Of a stretch of 64,000 bases of DNA, positions 62,955 to 64,000 are shown one piece after another. Below the pieces are notes generated by a model. It was not told the origin of the DNA. It searched no databases and was given only the letters and a program-made list of their open reading frames with translations. The DNA is taken from assembly GCF_900115175.1 (NCBI RefSeq), contig NZ_FOYV01000001.1, positions 2,046,001 through 2,110,000 of the forward strand. The letters run 5' to 3'. How positions within the stretch are numbered: the first letter of the stretch is position 1; the number at the start of each line of letters is the position of its first letter. This DNA comes from Marinobacter gudaonensis (lineage in GTDB: Bacteria > Pseudomonadota > Gammaproteobacteria > Pseudomonadales > Oleiphilaceae). The position numbers were made by a program, and so were the translations under genes.

Positions 62955-63908
62955 TCAAGCCTGGCCGAGACGCCGGGCGATGGCATCCATCAGCATGCCG
63001 CCAATATCGATCCCGAAGGCGGCATCAAGTTCCCGGATGCAGGTCGGGCTGGTCACGTTGATTTCGGTCAGGTAATCACCGATCACGTCCAGACCCACAA
63101 AGATCAGTCCCTTTTCCTTGATCACCGGCGCCACACGGGCACAGATTTCACGGTCCCGGGCGGTCAACTCACGGCCCTCGCCGCGACCACCGGCGGCCAG
63201 ATTGCCCCGGTTTTCTCCGTGGGACGGAATCCGGGCCAGGGCATAGGGCACCGGCTCACCGTCGATCAACAGTATGCGCTTGTCGCCGTCGGTGATTTCG
63301 GGAATGTATTTCTGGGCCATGGCCTGATGGGTGCCATAGTTGGTCAGGGTTTCAATAATGACCCCCAGATTGAAGTCATTTTCCCGGATACGGAAGATCG
63401 AATGCCCACCCATGCCGTCCACCGGCTTCATGATGACATCGCCGTGCTTGGCGTAGAACTCCCGGAACCGGGTGGCGGAACGGCTGACCAGCAGCGGCGG
63501 GGTCAGATCCTCGAACTGGGTGGCAAACAGTTTCTCGTTACAGTCCCGCAGCGTGGCCGCCGGATTGACCACCAGCGCCCCCTGCTGCTCGGCGGCTTCC
63601 AGTATATAGGTGGCCATCAGGAACTCGCGGTCCACCGGCGGATCCTTGCGCATGAGGATCACGTCCAGGTCCCCCAGCGCCCGATCCCGGGCGGGCCCAT
63701 AGCTGAACCAGTTGTCCGGATCCATGTGTACGGTCAGGTCCCGGGTGTGGGCCATGGCTTTGCCGCCGTCGAGGTACAGGTCGGGCAGCTCCATGTACTC
63801 AATTTCCCAGCCCCGGTTCTGGGCGGCCAACAACATGGCCAGTGAACTGTCTTTCTTGAAGTGAATGTCTTCAATCGGATCCATCACGATCCCGAGTCTG
63901 ACGGTCAT
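62955..63908 (-). CDS. gshB: glutathione synthetase
   Basis: A 317-residue ATP-grasp ligase that joins glycine to gamma-glutamylcysteine. Motifs are VRLGIVMDPIEDIHFKKDSS, DVILMRKDPPVDREFLMATY, KPVDGMGGHSIFRI (ATP loop) and LIFVGLDVIGDYLTEINVTS. The start is an ATG at 63908. It heads the run toward pyrC'. The remaining 92 bp to the window end hold no recognisable gene. Confidence 0.96.
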   Translation of the reverse strand: MTVRLGIVMDPIEDIHFKKDSSLAMLLAAQNRGWEIEYMELPDLYLDGGKAMAHTRDLTVHMDPDNWFSYGPARDRALGDLDVILMRKDPPVDREFLMATYILEAAEQQGALVVNPAATLRDCNEKLFATQFEDLTPPLLVSRSATRFREFYAKHGDVIMKPVDGMGGHSIFRIRENDFNLGVIIETLTNYGTHQAMAQKYIPEITDGDKRILLIDGEPVPYALARIPSHGENRGNLAAGGRGEGRELTARDREICARVAPVIKEKGLIFVGLDVIGDYLTEINVTSPTCIRELDAAFGIDIGGMLMDAIARRLGQA

Positions 63909-64000
63909 GGGCTTTGGTGGACTCCCTGAGGGTTAAAAACACGAACCGGTCTGCAGAGCGGACCAGTCAATCGATGCTATGCTTTGCATTGATAACAGAT

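Noticed and set aside
1..64000. CRISPR arrays, tRNA or rRNA genes, transposases, prophage genes
   Set aside because: None were seen on reading both strands; the only recombinase-like item is the SAM-like fragment at 35259-35573.

Overview
The window reads as a high-GC (roughly 60%, estimated by eye) gammaproteobacterial chromosome. The most likely source is Marinobacter or a close relative. This is inferred from conserved gene orders (yrfG-hslR-hslO-pckA; gshB-tonB-yqgE-ruvX-pyrR-pyrB-pyrC'; ftsY-ftsE-ftsX-rpoH), from protein style, and from interspersed intergenic palindromes. No rRNA, tRNA, CRISPR array, transposase or prophage was found.

Layout. 1-7.5 kb: housekeeping and signalling genes: a partial DUF815 ATPase, methylglyoxal synthase, a three-sensor diguanylate cyclase, cysteine synthase, an outer-membrane barrel, a glycerophosphodiesterase and a DUF4124 protein. 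7.6-34.6 kb: a type VI secretion (T6SS) locus, all on the minus strand. Read 5' to 3' it is tssB-tssC-tssE-tssF-tssG-tagH(fha)-tssJ-tssK-tssL-clpV-vasH-vasI-tssA-tssM, then a hairpin, then vgrG, a DUF4123 chaperone, a 1132-residue membrane-active effector candidate and a two-helix membrane protein that may be its immunity protein. The core order matches the Vibrio cholerae large cluster, and the last four genes match the plan of its vgrG-vasW-vasX-tsiV2 cluster. No hcp or PAAR gene lies in the window, so these must be encoded elsewhere.

34.8-47.5 kb: acyl-CoA-binding protein, an orphan integrase SAM-like domain, greB, a probable small-RNA interval, a two-component system, hydroxypyruvate isomerase with a tartronate-semialdehyde-reductase-type enzyme, rpoH (with readable sigma-E and sigma-70 promoters), ftsXEY, rsmD and an acyl-CoA desaturase behind a FabR/DesT-like palindrome. 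47.5-53.1 kb: mutM, a small exported protein, yrfG-hslR-hslO, pckA with a structured leader, and a small membrane protein. 53.1-58 kb: a TRAP-type transport group (fused permease, TatT-like lipoprotein, DUF6091 binding protein) around an HU gene. 58.1-64 kb: the pyrimidine cluster with a catalytically dead PyrC', then ruvX, yqgE, a TonB-family protein and gshB.

The clearest items for a second look are the VasX-type effector/immunity module; two copies of a 105-109 bp palindromic repeat whose arms differ in sequence but each stay self-complementary; a GGA-loop hairpin at the start of the T6SS transcript that looks like a CsrA/RsmA site; overlapping alternative helices in the pckA leader; and an isolated terminator that implies an unannotated small RNA near 36.8-37.0 kb.
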